DNA of 64,000 nt, from positions 18,654-82,653 of the forward strand of contig JAOBSW010000487.1 of the NCBI GenBank assembly GCA_026214975.1, read 5' to 3'. Source of the stretch: Gentiana macrophylla (lineage: Eukaryota > Streptophyta > Magnoliopsida > Gentianales > Gentianaceae). Of this stretch, positions 24,511-35,978 are shown one piece after another. Within the stretch, counting starts at the first letter, position 1; the number at the start of each line of letters is the position of its first letter. The position numbers were made by a program, and so were the translations under genes. The notes beneath the pieces were generated by a model. That model made no database searches and was not told where the DNA came from. It saw nothing but the letters and a program-made list of their open reading frames with translations.

Positions 24511-24908
24511 AATTTGTGTAAATTCCACCAAGATAAACGTGTGGACACGAAATATTTGTGAATATCGAAACGAACATTGCAGTGATTCTTTTGCTACCAT
24601 TCAGCAGCTGAACGTGTTCATGGAGAAATTGTTCAAGAAGTTTGCCTTATTCTTTTATAGGCAAAACATATGGAATTTTTTACGGATCCAAGAGGTTAAA
24701 AGAACATATTAGGTGTGTTAAAATACACATTACATATGATGTATTAAAAAGTGATCCAAAGAATATTACTATTATTCATATACATTTTCAACGGTTAAGA
24801 TTAAAAAATGGAGCATCCCCTCAAATTAACTATTCTAACATTACCATTGCAAGAAGACGGGAATTAATTTGTTGAGCTGTCAGAGCTGATTAAAATCGTG
24901 AAGGTTGT

Positions 24909-25130
24909 GGCTTTTATTCATAGCGAGGAAAAGGGGAAATTGAAACGTGTGGTTGGATAAGGGCTTTTTAGTCGGTGTACAAATACTAGGGATGTAATGG
25001 AGTTGATACTTCTTAAGGCTCGAGATTTACTATATAAAAATACTCATGCTCGAAACTTGACTCAATCTTGATCGAGCTATAAAAAGCATGATCGAACTTG
25101 ACTCCTTAAGTACTCGATGTAACTCGATTC
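24909..25130 (-). repeat. right arm of a long inverted repeat
   Basis: Reverse complement of the arm at 20285-20490, with GGATAAGGGCTTTTTAGTCG as the best-conserved part. The two arms bound a segment of about 4.8 kb, which could be a non-autonomous DNA transposon with long degenerate ends or two insertions of one small element in opposite orientation. Confidence 0.75.
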
Positions 25131-25719
25131 GGCTGGTAAACTCAACTATCTTTTAGAATTTATTTAATTTCATAAAATATAACAAGATTGAGTTCGACAC
25201 AGATAATAATTAATGCATTACATAAAAAATATCATTCAATAATAAATTTTATAAATATAATTAATAAAATATTTATTTAATGTAGCTCGATCAATTAGTG
25301 ACCTACTCAGTTTCTATAGTTTGAAGCTCGAAACCTGCTTGGTTAACTATTCCAATGAGTAACGATCAAGCTCGAACTCAAAAAAATAATACCAATCGAG
25401 TCAAATTCCTCCACTAATCGAAAGTACGAGTAGCTTGGTTAACTTACAACCATAACAAAGACGAAGTCGTTTACATCACATCCATTGAACATGCGCCACA
25501 ACCCACCAATGATCCACTTGCCCAACTATACCCGTCTTTTCATTTATACAAATGAACAAACTACACCTTCATAAGAGAAAAACCTAGCGACGTGGCTTAC
25601 CATAGGGAATTTTGTCATCTTCTTATAGTATGTATATAGGATATATGAAGATATGTATGGTTTTGATTTATGTTTGTGCGTGTTTTGTTTGATTTTATGA
25701 TGAAATACCATGATAAGGT
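25131..25719. other. AT-rich intergenic DNA
   Basis: Contains further AGCTCGA-type motifs (25285-25440) but no gene. Confidence 0.55.
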
Positions 25720-26156
25720 ACAGTATTTCCGATAACATCATTGTTAATTTTATAGCGCATTTTGATGTAGTGTCATGAAAGCGCTTAATATTATACAAAA
25801 ACACCGTAGCTTTTGTTGGATTTTCTATTAAAAAAATGGCAATTTGAGAAATGTCATGCATTTGTTACCATTATGTTCAAATGCCACGATGTTGTCACTA
25901 AATTTCTGACATATTCACAGAGTGTCGTAAAAATGACGTATCCTATACGACATAACAGTAAACTGCCACAAAAAATGCCACAAATTTGTGACATAAAAAA
26001 TGATTGCCGGAGAAATGTTGGAAATCCACGACATAAAATAATATGTCGCCAAAATGCCGATTTGCATGGCATTTAGTAAATAATGCCGCAAATTTACAAA
26101 GATTTATCAAAGCGCGCCGAAAGAAAGTGTCGCCAAAGCTCTGTTTTGTTGTAGTG
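25720..26156. mobile_element. terminal fragment of a CACTA-type DNA transposon
   Basis: Ends with TTTTGTTGTAGTG at 26144-26156, the reverse complement of CACTACAACAAAA, a typical CACTA (En/Spm) terminus. The preceding ~400 bp is full of short subterminal motifs on both strands (GTGTCGCCAAAG, ATGTCGCCAAAATGCC, ATGCCACAAA, TACGACATAA), as expected for transposase-binding repeats. No second CACTA end or transposase was found, so the element is truncated. The left limit is approximate. Confidence 0.6.
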
Positions 26157-26215
26157 AACCACATTTTAATCCGGCTAGATGTTCATATGTGTGTGACCCG
26201 ATAGGCTTCCGAATA

Positions 26216-27176
26216 TGTTGGCCGTAGACACAAAGTGCAAATTACAAAAATGCCCTTCATGCCTAACGATCACGGAGACGGCGTCTAAGCAACACACCCG
26301 TGACCCCAATCATCGGAAGAGTCAAATGCAATGACTAATACCTTTCATATGAAACGATTACCGTGTAACTTACAATCCTATCATTTGTAATAATATCCAT
26401 ACAATGCGTTAGTCGAGTGTCAAAACATCAACGACCATATCTTATAATCACGGATATCAAGCTCTCTCAAGTAACTCATTTACTTCCACTTTGCAAAGAT
26501 TCACGAGTAAGACATTCCTTATAAGAAGGCCCTTTCGGATATTCACCCCTACCGATAAGTGGTACGCGATTTCCAAAGCGACCAAACATGTATACTCCGT
26601 GATGCTTGAAGATCACACCCAATCACTACCGCATGATCACCCCGTGGCTGGGAAACCTCAATAGTGTCAAAGCATGACAATCCACACCGTGATGCCATGT
26701 AGACTCGGTCCTAAGGATAATTACACAACCGCCACATAGTGCGACACTTAATGTAAGTGGGTCGATCCTAACGTACGCATTCTCTAATACACGTCCACGT
26801 ACAGTCCAAGTGTCTCTACACTTTGATAGACGATATATATCCCTGTCCTAAAGACAAAAGACATTTAATACGTGCTAGCCTGTCCGTACCATCAATGCCC
26901 TACTTAACAGTACATCAGCCTAGAGACATTTAAGTATCAAACTTATTAAAGTGATTAGAGATCTCGCCAACCATAATCGTCTATCATGGTTTCTCTATCA
27001 CGATTTAATATAAAGGGCGTTATCATGTTACAATTCACAATTGGTTCTTTAAAAGAACGTCACATATGTCAAATGAAAAACCATTTAATATATGTATAAA
27101 CACAAATAAATAGTAGAAATGATCCGACCAGGACGGATCCGGTCCAACCGATTGGGTTTAGGACACTATTTCAACA
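26216..27176 (-). repeat. LTR (solo or truncated) of a copia-type element
   Basis: In minus orientation it begins TGTTGAAATAGTGTCC (27176) and has a CAACA end at about 26216, giving TGTTG...CAACA termini. It abuts the truncated 3' LTR of the 27-43 kb copia element at 27177. The five bases at each edge do not match (GAATA / AATTT), so the left edge may lie further out or the copy may be recombinant. No coding sequence. Confidence 0.5.
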
Positions 27177-27353
27177 AATTTATCTCATGAGAATTGAAGA
27201 TACAAACAAACAAAGTCATGATGAAAACGACATCATCATTGCACCTTTAGACTTTTTCTTTTCTTTTTTTTTACACTACAGCTAAACCAAACTTGCAAGC
27301 AAAAAGTTTACTGCAGCAATCATGGACCACAAAACAGTGAATGTGGTCCAACA
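27177..27353 (-). repeat. truncated copia 3' LTR
   Basis: Matches the end of the 5' LTR near 42963-43316 (shared GAGAATTGAAGATACAAACA, CACTACAGCTAAACCAAACT and GTGGTCCAACA), without the MITE present there. The rest of the LTR is missing and replaced by the LTR at 26216-27176. Confidence 0.85.
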
Positions 27354-27367
27354 AATCTCCCCCTCAC
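27354..27367 (-). promoter_or_regulatory. copia polypurine tract
   Basis: On the minus strand GTGAGGGGGAGATT immediately precedes the LTR start TGTTGGACC, the expected plus-strand primer position. Confidence 0.8.
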
Positions 27368-29213
27368 TATTTTGTGGAGGAATTCGCCATTCCCGCAATA
27401 GAATGACATATCTCAAGTTTATCTCTTGTCAACACTTTAGTCAACATATCTGCGCCGCCATTATCATCAAGTATGAACTTTCTCAAGTTTGATGAGCTTA
27501 CGATCCAACACATCATGAATCCAATGATAACGAACATCAATGTGCTTGGACCTCGAATGAAACGATGCATTCTTGCCAAGATGAATAGCACTCTAGTTAT
27601 TACAAAGCAACACATCATGATCTTGCTTCAAACAAAGTTCTCGAATAAACTTCTTCATCCACAACAACTCTTTACATGCTTCAGTTGCTGCAATAAACTC
27701 GGCTTCTGTAGTTGAAAGAGCAACACACTTTTGCACTCGATTGCCATGACACGACTCCTCGCAAATTTAATCAAATATCCTCGAAGTAGACTTGCGAGAA
27801 TCAACATCTCCTCGCTATATCGAGAATCAAGTGAAACCAACCAACACAGGTTTTTCACCACCAAAAGTAAGTTATAAATCATTAGTACTTCGAGATATCT
27901 CATAATCCATTTCACAAAGATTCCAATGCTCCCATCCTAGATTAGAGAGAAAACGACTGACCTTACCAGCTGCATAAGCTATGTCTGGTCTAGTACAAAC
28001 CATGGCATACATCAAACTTCCAAGCTCTTTGAAGCATAAGGAACCTTTTTCATTCCTTCCTCGTCATCAAATGCAGAGAGCGAGACTACTTGATACTTAA
28101 CTTGAAATGAGATGCAAGTGGACTAGTGACCGGTTCGGCATCATTCATGCCAAATCTCTAAATGACCTTCTTGATGTACTTCTCCTGTGACAAATAAATT
28201 TTACCGGCATGTCTGTCACGAGTAATCTGCATCCCTAAAATCTGCTTTGCATGGCCTATGTCTTTCATAGCAAAAGACTTTCTCAACTGTTGCTTCAACC
28301 TGTCAATTTGAAGCATTCCTGCCAACAATCAAGATATCATCAACATAGAGTAAAAGAATGATAAAATCATCATCTGAAAATCTGCTAATAAACACGCAGT
28401 GATAAGAAGTAGTCTTCCGGTAGCTTTGCTCCCTCATGACAGACTCAAACTTTTTGTACCACTGTCTAGGCGCTTGCTTCAACCCATAAAGACTCTTCTT
28501 CAACTTGCACACAAGATTCTCATTTCCTTTTACTTGAAAACCCTCTGATTGATCTTGTAGATATCTTCTTCAAGGTCACCATGAAGAAAAGCTGTTTAAC
28601 ATCCATCTGCTCAACCTCTATATTATGACTAGCTGCCAAGAACAGTCTGGATAGAGGACATCTTTACAACCGGAGAGAATATCTCACCAAAATCAATGCT
28701 CTTTCTCTGACCAAAACCTTTGACCACTAATCTCGCTTTATACCAAGGTGTAGAATTATTGTCTTCGTTCTTAATTCTGAAGACCCATTTCTTCTTCAAA
28801 GCTTTCTTCCTTTTTGGCAGTCTCACCAACTCAAAGTTGTGATTATCATGCAAAGACTTCATCTCGTCTTTCATAGCATCAATCCACTTATCTTTATGTT
28901 CACCATTCAATTTATCAAAGCTCTCAGGCTCACCACTGTCTGTGAGCAACACAAACTCACTTTCGGGGTATCTAGTGAAAGAATGCTTCTCTCTAGCAGA
29001 CCTTCTAGGAATAACTGGTGGAACCTCATATGGTAGTGGGTCCTCAACCACATCATCATCAACATGATCAAGATCAACTGCATCCGGCTCACCCTGATGA
29101 TTATCCGACACATCAACTGCATCATGTTCCTCTAGTGGTGTTGGATGAACTATCTCTAACATAGATGGACCATCATTAGCTCGAGGTGTTGAAATCTTCT
29201 TGTCAATATCCAT
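27367..29213 (-). pseudogene. copia reverse transcriptase and RNase H, frameshifted
   Basis: Copia RT (RVT_2 type). The N-terminal part (29213-28629) carries DAMKDEMKSLHDNHNFELVR and WVFRIKNEDN, then YKARLVVKGFGQRKSIDF. The catalytic part (28512-28303) carries KKSLYGLKQAPRQWYKKF and the LYVDDILIVG active site. RNase H remnants follow in several frames around 27900-27370 and end with DMLTKVLTRDKLEICHS, a standard copia C-terminus. Stops and frame changes occur at about 28600, 28300 and 27640. An acidic linker (DVSDNHQGEPDAVD, 29130-29030) precedes RT. Confidence 0.85.
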
Positions 29214-29292
29214 CTTTACCTGACCATACCTTTTAAGGAACCTTATTCTTCAAAGGAACATCAAGACAAATTAAGTACATGCACCACTTTAC

Positions 29293-29680
29293 TCAAAGTT
29301 TCACCTGAAAGGATTTAGACAATCCAGCTTGTGAAAGCAAACATCCGACTCTCTCCATTAGTGTTCTGTTCATTCTCTCAACCAAACCATTCAACTGTGG
29401 AGTTTTAGGTGGAGTTCTTTCATGTCTGATACCCTGTTGCTTGCAATAAACATGAAACGGACCAGTGTATTCACCGACATAGTGTGTTCGAATACACTTC
29501 AACTTCTTTCCAGTTTCCCTCTCAACCGAGACTTGAAACTGTTTGAACACGTCTAACACTTGATCTTTTGTCTTTCAAGTGTAGACCCAAGTTTTCCTCG
29601 AATGATCATCAATAAAAGTCACAAAATCTTTGGGACCACCAAGCGTTCTTATTTACATAGGACCACAAACATCAGAATGT
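29293..29680 (-). pseudogene. copia integrase core, degraded
   Basis: Contains VERETGKKLKCIRTHYVGEY (normally with an Asp-Asn-Gly-type second catalytic position, here altered) and RHERTPPKTPQLNGLVERMN, which carries the catalytic Glu. The upstream part with the first catalytic Asp is out of frame. Confidence 0.8.
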
Positions 29681-29681
29681 A

Positions 29682-30307
29682 CTAACTCAAGTACCTCTGA
29701 CTTTCTTGAAGGTGGGCGAGTTTTAAAAGAAACTCTGTTTGCTTTCCTGCAAAATAATACGCACACTTCTCCAAATGCAAACTGCTAGAACAAGATAATA
29801 GATTTTTCTTGGACAAGACAGTCATACCTTTCAAACTCATATGACATAACCTCTTATGCCACAACTCGGTCTCATCAGGCGACTCCATTGCATTAGCCAT
29901 ATCAATAATAACTTTTGCTTGAGTCAAGAAAAGTGCAGAGGATTTCATACCTCTTGCAACAACTGAAGACCCTTATGTGAGTTTCCAGGTATCACGTTAA
30001 AATAAATTGTCATAACCATCATCACACAGTTTGCAAACCGAAATCAGATTCAACCGGATATCTGGAATATGCTTAACTTTTCTGAGAATTAGTCTGGTAC
30101 CGTTAGACGTCTCCAAACTAATATCTCTAACACCTGAACACTTTATAACAGAATCATGTGCCATCCTCACATCACCAAAATCACCTGCAGTGTAAGATGT
30201 GAAGAATTCTCTTCACGAAGTAGCATGGACCGACACACCACTGTCAATGACCCAACTGGTCACATCATCTACAAAATTGACATCATCAACTTCCTGAAAA
30301 ATAAGAA
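29682..30307 (-). pseudogene. copia GAG-pre-integrase and protease region, degraded
   Basis: The GAG-pre-integrase domain is clear at 29948-29682: ETELWHKRLCHMSLKGMTVL. Upstream, minus-strand frames around 30300-30000 read as a copia protease: a DVTSWV(I/V)DS-type active site, a REEFFTSYTAGDFGDVRM segment and a KHIPDIRLNLISVCKL segment, with frame changes. It is cut at 30307 by the nested insertion. Confidence 0.75.
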
Positions 30308-32243
30308 TGTAACGCCCCGTTCCCGGATACCGAGCCCTTATCCGGAAATACGACGTTCGGCACATATATGAATAAAATTTAATTCATTTATATATGTAAG
30401 CCTACAATCAATACAATCAAAGTGCGCGGAAATTAATGCTTGGGTAATAAATATCCATAAAGATACTAGAATACGAAAAGATACTAAAAGCTGAACGTGT
30501 ATCAAAACATACAACGGAAGTCCCCCGAAAGTCCAAACGAAACGCTATGAAATAAGAAATAATGATGAACACACGTCATCCCAAAGTACTATGAACAAAG
30601 TATATGAAACAGTGCAACATCGCCAATGTAAACAAAAGTGCAAGAATGAAATATCAAGCTCAGAGATCCTCTTCGGGAACATACTCCTCGTAATACTCGT
30701 ACTCCTGTTCGCCTTCTCACCCCCAAGCACATATAACAAAAACATGCACAAGGGGTAAGTATATAATACTCAGTAAAGAAGAGAAGCACGTTTAAGCTTA
30801 GAATATAAGGTTTAGTATTATTAGAGTTCTATCAAAAGGCAAGACAGACTCGATTCTACGCATAAAGGTTACATCTCCCAATATGCCTAAACTGTAGCTA
30901 CTTAGCTTATCTTTGTTACAACATGCTATCAAGGCGGAACGTGACATATTGAAATCTTCAGGATACAATAACCACGGAACGTATTGAAATCTTCAGGATA
31001 CAATAACCGGTTCCGATAGTGTGAACGTACGGCGATGCCTATAGGCCTGCAGGCCGATAGGACACTCACTTTGACTGTCTGTTCACACATCACGCTATAG
31101 ATCTTCAGGATCTACCCATGACCACATGGTGTTTAATCTTTTATCTAGCAAGTTGTGTAGTATTAGGTGATTAACTAGCCCTCCTAGTTCATTTAGATAA
31201 CACTCCCTTACCGACACCACTCATCATGATCAAGAGACCAATTCTAGCTTAAGTAAAGTTTAAAGGTATTATAATAAATTAATAATACGTTTACAAAGAG
31301 TTAAGGTTGATTAAACAACCCTAAACGATAGTCGGAAGCCAATTTAAATAAGCTGGGAGACCAGCTCCAGGTGGACGCCCGTCTGAAGGACCAGACGCCC
31401 GTCTGAAGGCTCTGGACGCTCGTCCAAAAAGTGGACGCCCGTCCAGACACCCCTTTTCAATCCTGTATCAAAAACTGCACCTCAGACGCCCGTCCGAGGA
31501 TTCCAGACGCTCGTCCAAGGTTGGACGCCCGTCCAGAAAACCGGACGCTCGTCCGACCTGGGAATTTCCAGAAAAACTGAAACGCGATCCTTCATCGTTT
31601 TCCTTCGATTTTCAATTAAAAACCCAATCTTTCTCAACCTAATCGTGTCGAAATAATCTACCATCCATACCAAAACCTCAACCATCTCATAGACATCAAT
31701 TTAACGTAATTTAAGTCCCCAAAACAACAAGAATCAACACAAATACCACATATCCAAAAACTGAAACGTAAGGGTTTCTCCTTACCGATGCAGATTTTAA
31801 ACCGATCCGAAATTCAGCAAAAATCTGCAGCTTTGGTAACCAAAGCGATATCAAGATGATCCTTGTTATTCCACAATTCTCCGCTTCAAACGGAACTACA
31901 AGCGGTGAAGTATCGAACCAGGAATTAACAAAAGTCTTCTTCTCTACCCTTGCTCTCAACAGCGCTCTCCTCTTTTTTTTAGCATTACAAAGCAAAAATC
32001 GAAACTCCTTTTGATTAATGGGAGGTTATTTCCAAATAATAACCTCTCCACTAATTAATCTTGTGGTTAACACCCTAATATTCCATAAAAAAATACCAAT
32101 CAATTTCTAAATCTACATATATATACATACTGCATTATATATATATACATAAATAAAATACTTAAATTCCATAAAGAATAAATATAATATTTCGTTCTCG
32201 CAAATTGACACGTCTGCCCTTTCCCGAGAATCGGAATATTACA
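30308..32243 (-). repeat. 3' LTR of the minus-strand chromovirus
   Basis: Plus-strand start TGTAACGCCCCGTTCCCGG, end GAATCGGAATATTACA. 1936 bp. Contains an array of eight (G/A)GACGCYCGTCY 12-mers at about 31376-31555. Directly preceded by AAGAA, which recurs at 41566. Confidence 0.88.
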
Positions 32244-32470
32244 TTCCTCCCCCCTTAAGAGGAGTTTCGTCCTCGAAACTTGAACGTACCTGGTAAACCC
32301 AAAAACTCCGGGAATTCGTTGATCATATCACCCTCAACTTCCCAAGTTGCTTCCTCAGGTGTATGATTGCTCCACTGAACAAGAACCAACTGAACCATCT
32401 TTCTCTTAATCATCTTTTCTTTCCTGTTCAGAATCTTAATCGGCTTTTCATCATAAGCGAGGTTGTCCTG
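32244..32470 (-). pseudogene. chromodomain C-terminus of integrase (minus chromovirus)
   Basis: Minus frames read RKMVQLVLVQWSNHTPEEAT, then WEVEGDMINEFPEF and the end of the polyprotein. This matches the intact plus-strand copy at 39030-39177. It is the targeting tail of chromoviral integrases. The polypurine tract AAGGGGGGAGGAA lies between it and the LTR. Confidence 0.75.
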
Positions 32471-32651
32471 AAGTATCTCTCAAATGCTCCATAGGTAAAT
32501 CTAGTTTCTTAGCAATCCTAGAGGACACAAAGGTGGTTGAAGCTCCTGTATCAAATAAGGCCCTGACTACTAGATTGCCTACTCTTATCATACCTGAGAT
32601 CACATCATCCTCTGGCTCAAACTCTCTGGCATCCATAGCAAACATCTGCAC
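32471..32651 (-). pseudogene. truncated aspartic protease (minus chromovirus)
   Basis: Contains ISGMIRVGNLVVRALFDTGA with the catalytic FDTGAS, then SSRIAKKLDLPMEHL, and then switches directly to RDTSGQPRL, which belongs to the linker before the chromodomain. The deletion junction is therefore near 32470-32480. Confidence 0.82.
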
Positions 32652-32679
32652 TTGCTTACTTGGTCCGCTCGCTAGGTGA

Positions 32680-33992
32680 CTGCTCGAGCACCGCTACCTG
32701 CGTGGACAATTCTGGAGTAATGACCACCGCCGCCACAAAAGAAACAACTGAGGTAGCCGGTGGCCTAGCTGCCGGTGGGCGCCAACTGGTGGTCTAGCCG
32801 CCGTGGCCTGATCGGGCGATGGGGCACCAACCGGTGGTCTAGCTCGCTGCCTGTGTGGGAAACCTCTGAGCTCGCTGCGGAGCCCTTCCTTGCATCGCTT
32901 CGATCGGGTCCCGAAGCTGCGTTTTCGACCCATCAGTAACTTTCTTTCTAAAGGTCTCGACCTCTAAAGCTTTATTCAGATAGATTCGCCATGTTCTTCT
33001 TTGTCAAAGCCTAGCATGCTCGTCAATCTCACGCGCCAAACCGTCCTTGTAACGGGCCATTTTTCGTTCTTCCACTTGCATCAACTCCGGATAAAATCTC
33101 CTAACTCATTGAACCGATTTGTATCTTGGGACCTTTGTCATTTGATCACCTTGGTTGAAGTTTCGTAAATCGGCTAGCCTTTTCCGCTTGTACCGTTCTT
33201 TGGAAAGTACTCGTTGTAGAACATGGCTTTAAAAGCGCCCAATCTGATACCTTACCGCTGCTACTCTGAACCGCATCTATCCAAGCCTCGGCCGAGCCCA
33301 AAAGAAAACCGACCGCTTAATCGGGCCATCTCTCTGCCTCAGAACGCCTATATTCTGCAAGATTTCTCAAAACTTCGATCCATTCTCGGCCTTGGTATGT
33401 TCCACATTCCCATAAAAATCTTGCATACGGTTTCTTCTCAGCCTAGTGTGCCAATCTACTGGTGGTGCTGACTCAACAACCGGCCTAACTGGTGGGTAAA
33501 CCGGAGGGTAACCATAAGGTATCTGCTGGCTTCTTCTTTGAACCGGTGGCTCGAAGGTGATAGACCGGGAATAACCAAGGGTACACTCATGGTGCTGCCG
33601 ATAGTAATCACTGAGCTGATGCTCACCGATAAGGAGGATACACTGGGTGCCGCGGAGGATACGGCGAGAGGGTACCGTGGTCTGCTGAAAACCATACTTG
33701 AGGATAGCTTTCTTTGTAGTGCTCGTGTGTCCTTTGGTGGTGGATAAACAACCGTCCTCTCTTGAAACCGCCCGACACTGGGTTGATACGAAGAAGACCA
33801 AAGTGACTCTGCATGGTTAACCAGAGGTGGAGGAGGTGGTGGTGGAGTCTGATGTTGATCCTGCTCCGGCTCAGGTGAAGGTGTAGCTGTGCGAGGTGGC
33901 GGTGACAAACTGCGACGACCCCTAGAGGTTTCACCCCTCTCAGATGTCTGATTACCAAGAGCCAAAGTCCTCGATCTTGTGTTTCTACTCAT
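32680..33992 (-). pseudogene. gag: gag of the minus-strand chromovirus, frameshifted
   Basis: The N-terminus starts MSRNTRSRTLALGNQ near 33992 and is proline-rich (about 33880-33830), as usual for Tekay-type gag. The central part continues in other frames: VDWHTRLRRNRMQDFYG (about 33460-33400), then a region near 33320-33000 with LDAVQSSSGKVSDWA-type and FNELGDFI-type remnants. A CCHC-like knuckle (CFFCGGGGHYS) lies near 32750-32700. Numerous stops and frame changes. Confidence 0.72.
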
Positions 33993-34082
33993 CCTGACAA
34001 CCAAGAGAACCAGAGTGTTACTAAAGATCTAAAGATAGGGTTGAGTTAAACTCAAAGAATAGAAGCCTAAGGAACACGTATC

Positions 34083-34094
34083 TCTGATACCAAC
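34083..34094 (-). promoter_or_regulatory. primer-binding site of the minus-strand chromovirus
   Basis: Plus strand CTCTGATACCAA; its reverse complement TTGGTATCAGAG matches the initiator-Met tRNA site and abuts the LTR at 34095. Confidence 0.8.
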
Positions 34095-35978
34095 TGTAAC
34101 GCCCCGTTCCCGGATACCGAGCCCTTATCCGGAAATACGACGTTCGGCACATATATGAATAAAATTTAATTCATTTATATATGTAAGCCTACAATCAATA
34201 CAATCAAAGTGCGCGGAAATTAATGCTTGGGTAATAAATATCCATAAAGATACTAGAATACGAAAAGATACTAAAAGCTGAACGTGTATCAAAACATACA
34301 ACGGAAGTCCCTCGAAAGTCCAAACGAAACGCTATGAAATAAGAAATAATGATGAACACACGTCATCCCAAAGTACTATGAACAAAGTATATGAAACAGT
34401 GCAACATCGCCAATGTAAACAAAAGTGCAAGAATGAAATATCAAGCTCAGAGATCCTCTTCGGGAACATACTCCTCGTAATACTCGTACTCCTGTTCGCC
34501 TTCTCACCCCCATGCACATATAACAAAAACATGCACAAGGGGTAAGTATATAATACTCAGTAAAGAAGAGAAGCACGTTTAAGCTTAGAATATAAGGTTT
34601 AGTATTATTAGAGTTCTATCAAAAGGCAAGACAGACTCGATTCTACGCATAAAGGTTACATCTCCCAATATGCCTAAACTGTAGCTACTTAGCTTATCTT
34701 TGTTACAACATGCTATCAAGGCGAACGTGACATATTGAAATCTTGAGGATACAATAACCACGGAACGTATTGAAATCTTCAGGATACAATAACCGGTTCC
34801 GATAGTGTGAACGTACGGCGATGCCTATAGGCCTGCAGGCCGATAGGACACTCACTTTGACTGTCTGTTCACACATCACGCTATAGATCTTCAGGATCTA
34901 CCCATGACCACATGGTGTTTAATCTTTTATCTAGAAAGTTGTGTAGTATTAGGTGATTAACTAGCCCTCCTAGTTCATTTAGATAACACTTCCTTACCGA
35001 CACCACTCATCATGATCAAGAGACCAATTCTAGCTTAAGTAAAGTTTAAAGGTATTATAATAAATTAATAATACGTTTACAAAGAGTTAAGGTTGATTAA
35101 ACAACCCTAAACGATAGTCGGAAGCCAATTTAAATAAGTGGGAGACCCGGCTCAGTGTGGACGCCCGTCGAAGGACCAGGACGCCCGTCGAAGGCTCGGA
35201 CGCTTCGTCCAAAAGTGGACGCCCGTCCAGACACCCCTTTTCAATCCTGTATCAAAAACTGCACCTCAGACGCCCGTCCGAGGATTCCAGACGCTCGTCC
35301 AAGGTTGGACGCCCGTCCAGAAAACCGGACGCTCGTCCGACCTGGGAATTTCCAGAAAACTGAAACGCGATCCTTCATCGTTTTCCTTCGATTTTCAATT
35401 AAAAACCCAATCTTTCTCAACCTAATCGTGTCGAAATAATCTACCATCCATACCAAAACCTCAACCATCTCATAGACATCAATTTAACGTAATTTAAGTC
35501 CCCAAAACAACAAGAATCAACACAAATACCACATATCCAAAAAAACTGAAACGTAAGGGTTTCTCCTTACCTGATGCAGCCCAGAAACTGATCCGAAATT
35601 CAGCAAAAATCTGCAGCTTTGGTAACCAAACTGATATCAAGATGATCCTTGTTATTCCACAATTCTCCTGCTTCAAACGGAACTACAAACGGTGAAGTAT
35701 CGAACCGGGAATTAACAAAAGTCTTCTTCTCTACCCTTGCTCTCAACAGCGCCTCTCCTCTTTTTTTAACGTACAAAGCAAAATCGAAACTCCTTTTGAT
35801 TAATGGGAGGTTATTTCCAAATAATAACCTCTCCACTAATTAATCTTGTGGTTAACACCCTAATATTCCATAAAAAAAATACCAATCAGCCCCAAATCTA
35901 CATATATATACATACTCGCATTATATATATATACATAAATAAAATACTTAAATTCCATAAAGAATAAATATAATATTT
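34095..35978 (-). repeat. 5' LTR of the minus-strand chromovirus, outer end truncated
   Basis: Near-identical to 30308-32243 but stops at TAATATTT (35971-35978); the final ~58 bp, including the terminal ATATTACA, is missing. The 12-mer array is present at about 35157-35340, with small changes in the first three copies. Confidence 0.88.

Larger units (their letters stand above)
20491..24908. other. interior between the inverted repeats, non-coding
   Basis: No transposase or other domain recognised. About 20625-21270 holds degenerate repeats around TTTGACGGTTTTGGTC and AAATGATTTATTGTAATGTCAT. About 21689-22030 holds a ~147-bp unit, clearest in the copies containing ACCATTTTAGAG at 21790 and 21937. 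22160-22310 is A-rich. A plus frame at 22334-22594 (86 aa) is followed by a GTAAGG donor-like site but has no known domain. A-rich runs and a TA microsatellite complete the stretch. Confidence 0.5.
30308..35978 (-). mobile_element. internally deleted Ty3/gypsy chromovirus (Tekay/Del-like), minus strand
   Basis: 3' LTR 30308-32243, polypurine tract just inside it, chromodomain tail, protease start, gag, primer site 34083-34094 and 5' LTR 34095-35978. RT, RNase H and integrase are absent: the coding sequence jumps from the protease (LDLPMEHL) to the linker before the chromodomain. The two LTRs are nearly identical by eye. The 5' LTR lacks its outermost ~58 bp and is fused at 35978/35979 to another element in opposite orientation. 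A non-autonomous deletion derivative. Confidence 0.82.

Noticed and set aside
35138..35439. Three overlapping Arg/Pro-rich plus frames
   Set aside because: They come from the CG-rich 12-mer array inside a chromovirus LTR and are shadows of that repeat.
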